Positions 62,484 to 64,000 of a DNA stretch of 64,000 nt are shown here, in pieces. Below the pieces are notes generated by a model that saw nothing but the letters and a program-made list of their open reading frames with translations, made no database searches and had not been told where the DNA came from. Made by a program: the position numbers and the translations under genes. Each line of letters starts with the position of its first letter. The first letter of the stretch is position 1. The stretch is from Galbula dea (Eukaryota > Chordata > Aves > Piciformes > Galbulidae): NCBI GenBank assembly GCA_013399015.1, contig VWZX01013781.1:124001-188000 (forward strand), written 5' to 3'.

Positions 62484-64000
62484 GTTTGTGAGCACAAGGA
62501 AGAGTAAAGCAGCTCAGGTACCTAACATTTTGAGATTACATCTGTGTGTGTCTGCCAAGGTTTCACATTACGGAATGGACAGATAGTAAAGGACTGGTCA
62601 AGAAACAGGGAGAGCTGGTACAACAGGGTCAGTGAAGAGCAGAGCTAGGGTGCATCATTTTCCTTCCTTATTTTTTGCAGTCTTACCACATCAGTGATAG
62701 GCACTGTTAGTGACATGGACTGTTTTCATATTTTCTTTTTCTAAAGTGGCATATGTCCCCTCAAATGTATATTTTACTCTTAATTTCTGTTTCATTGTTT
62801 GTATGTGTAGTCACATCCTTATCTTAGTTTTATCAGAGGAAAGTACTAAATGGCAAAGATGCAAATTCCATGATTTCATTTCATTTAAAGAAGATAACAG
62901 TTACATTTTGTAAACCTAACTTTTAAAACATTATCTATTTACCTATGTTCAAGAAGCAGTGTTAATATTCAACTACCTGAAGTGGGCAAAAAAAGTATGC
63001 AAGGAAAATGGAACAGGTGAGTAACAGCAGTTTTGTGGACGGTGTTAACACCTAGGGCAGTTCCACTGACCTTGGCAGAGCTACAGCCAAAGGAAGCCAC
63101 ACTTTTGGAGCTGGACTTTGGACAGAGGTCTGTGAAGTATGTGTGTAATGCTGCTGAGGATGGTGGGTAGACAATGAATTCTGCCCTCAAAAATGTGTTT
63201 TGTCTCTCTTCTCTGAATGAGATTTTCTAAGTTTTCAGAGCTGAGGAGGTGGCAATTCAATAGTTATTTTTCAAAGCTTTTCCCTGCGATGCTGCCTCAT
63301 CAGATGCAAAACTGTAGCAATGATCAGCTCAGTCACCCATGGTAAGGATCAAGGTTTGGTTTAGGATGTTCAGGAAAAATAAATGCAGGTAACAGGCTTT
63401 TGGAACTTAACAGAGGAGCTGTTATTGCCACTATGTGTTGAGCATGGGCTTCAGCCCTAGACATTGTCCCACTGAGCATACCAATGCACATTCATATTCA
63501 GGAGTGGATCAACACTAGCCAGTGACTGTGGCTGATGGAAGAGTCCTCCCCTATCCTTCCCTCTCCTTACCTTGCCTCCTTTTCCCTGCCCTCTCTGCTC
63601 TGTTTCTTGCCCTGTCATCAGCCTGTTTTTCAGGAGGGAGGAGTTGGGGAGAGGAAATTCCCTCAGCCCAGGGCCAAGAACCATATGGGGTAAAGGCACA
63701 GCTCTTCTCACCTGCACTCTGTTCCTGAAGCCCTGAGAAGCCAGCTCCACACAGAAATACAAAGTACTCATTCCTGCCAAAGCTCGAGCTCTGAACAACA
63801 TAACTATCAGTTCTCAACTGTTCCAGCAAAAACTTCCCAGTGATTTTGTTCCCCATTCCCACCCCATCCTTCTCTTCTCGAGCCAAATTAAATAATAAAA
63901 ATAAACTACAAACATTAGCACAATGTATAATCATGTATAAATGCCACCATTCTGCTAATGAAATACCTTTAGTCTCTGAGCCTGCAGGCCTCACACTGCT

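Larger units (their letters stand above)
48961..64000. other. Intergenic DNA upstream of ABCC4, no gene recognised
   Basis: About 15 kb to the right of the ABCC4 promoter. In other vertebrates CLDN10 lies on this side, but none of its coding blocks was seen. Contents are CR1 fragments, two microsatellites and one LTR/primer-site remnant. Open frames up to 147 codons (63551-63994 minus, 60518-60922 minus, 55265-55657 plus) have no family I recognise. Confidence 0.7.

Noticed and set aside
63551..63994. 147-codon minus-strand open frame near the right edge
   Set aside because: Composition changes along its length and no motif is seen; it overlaps a second open frame. I could not connect it to CLDN10 or any other known gene.
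48961..64000. Expected neighbour CLDN10
   Set aside because: No claudin W-GLW-C-C pattern or first-exon block was found on either strand; the gene is probably further right.
1..64000. CRISPR arrays, bacterial operons, rRNA or tRNA genes
   Set aside because: Repeats present are CR1, simple repeats or LTR remnants. The TGG-led sites at 58419 and 58462 resemble only a tRNA 3' end complement and lack a full cloverleaf.

Overview
The window reads as vertebrate, almost certainly avian, nuclear DNA. The protein-coding signal consists of short exons with GT/AG (once GC/AG) borders inside AT-rich introns. The dispersed repeats are mostly CR1-type LINE fragments carrying the typical 3' end (GATTCTGTG/ATTCTATG octamer tails, 'ACTAGATGATCTT...GGTCCCTTCCAAC'). 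There are also remnants of bird-type endogenous retroviruses. Nothing bacterial (operons, ribosome binding sites, CRISPR) is present.

One real gene is visible: ABCC4 (MRP4, an ABC transporter of subfamily C) on the minus strand. Fifteen exons were placed by reading splice sites and joining phases: exon 1 with the ATG at 48412 through exon 15 ending at 442. The joined coding sequence is 2043 nt, exactly 681 codons with no frame break. It covers the N-terminal half of the protein: N-terminus, first transmembrane domain, first nucleotide-binding domain and the start of the serine-rich linker. The second half lies beyond the left edge. Exon lengths, phases and residues align with the human protein as I remember it.

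Layout from left to right: 1-441 is part of intron 15; 442-35434 holds exons 15 to 2 with their introns; 35435-48338 is the 12.9 kb intron 1. Intron 1 contains several CR1 pieces, a 34-A run ending in the only N of the window, and a broken retroviral integrase fragment joined to an LTR-like block at 43985-44795. A CpG island with exon 1 and the promoter lies at about 47560-48960. From 48960 to 64000 I see no gene. This is intergenic DNA upstream of ABCC4 with CR1 fragments, microsatellites, and at 58140-58481 an LTR-like end followed by two tandem primer-binding-site-like sequences.

The most interesting points are the 106-bp GC-AG intron between the signature-motif exon and the Walker B exon of NBD1, the duplicated serine-tRNA-like primer binding site, the integrase/LTR remnant, and an in-frame upstream ATG with a strong Kozak context. 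I found no convincing undescribed multi-gene system here. All calls come from reading the sequence and from remembered family knowledge; no database search was run.
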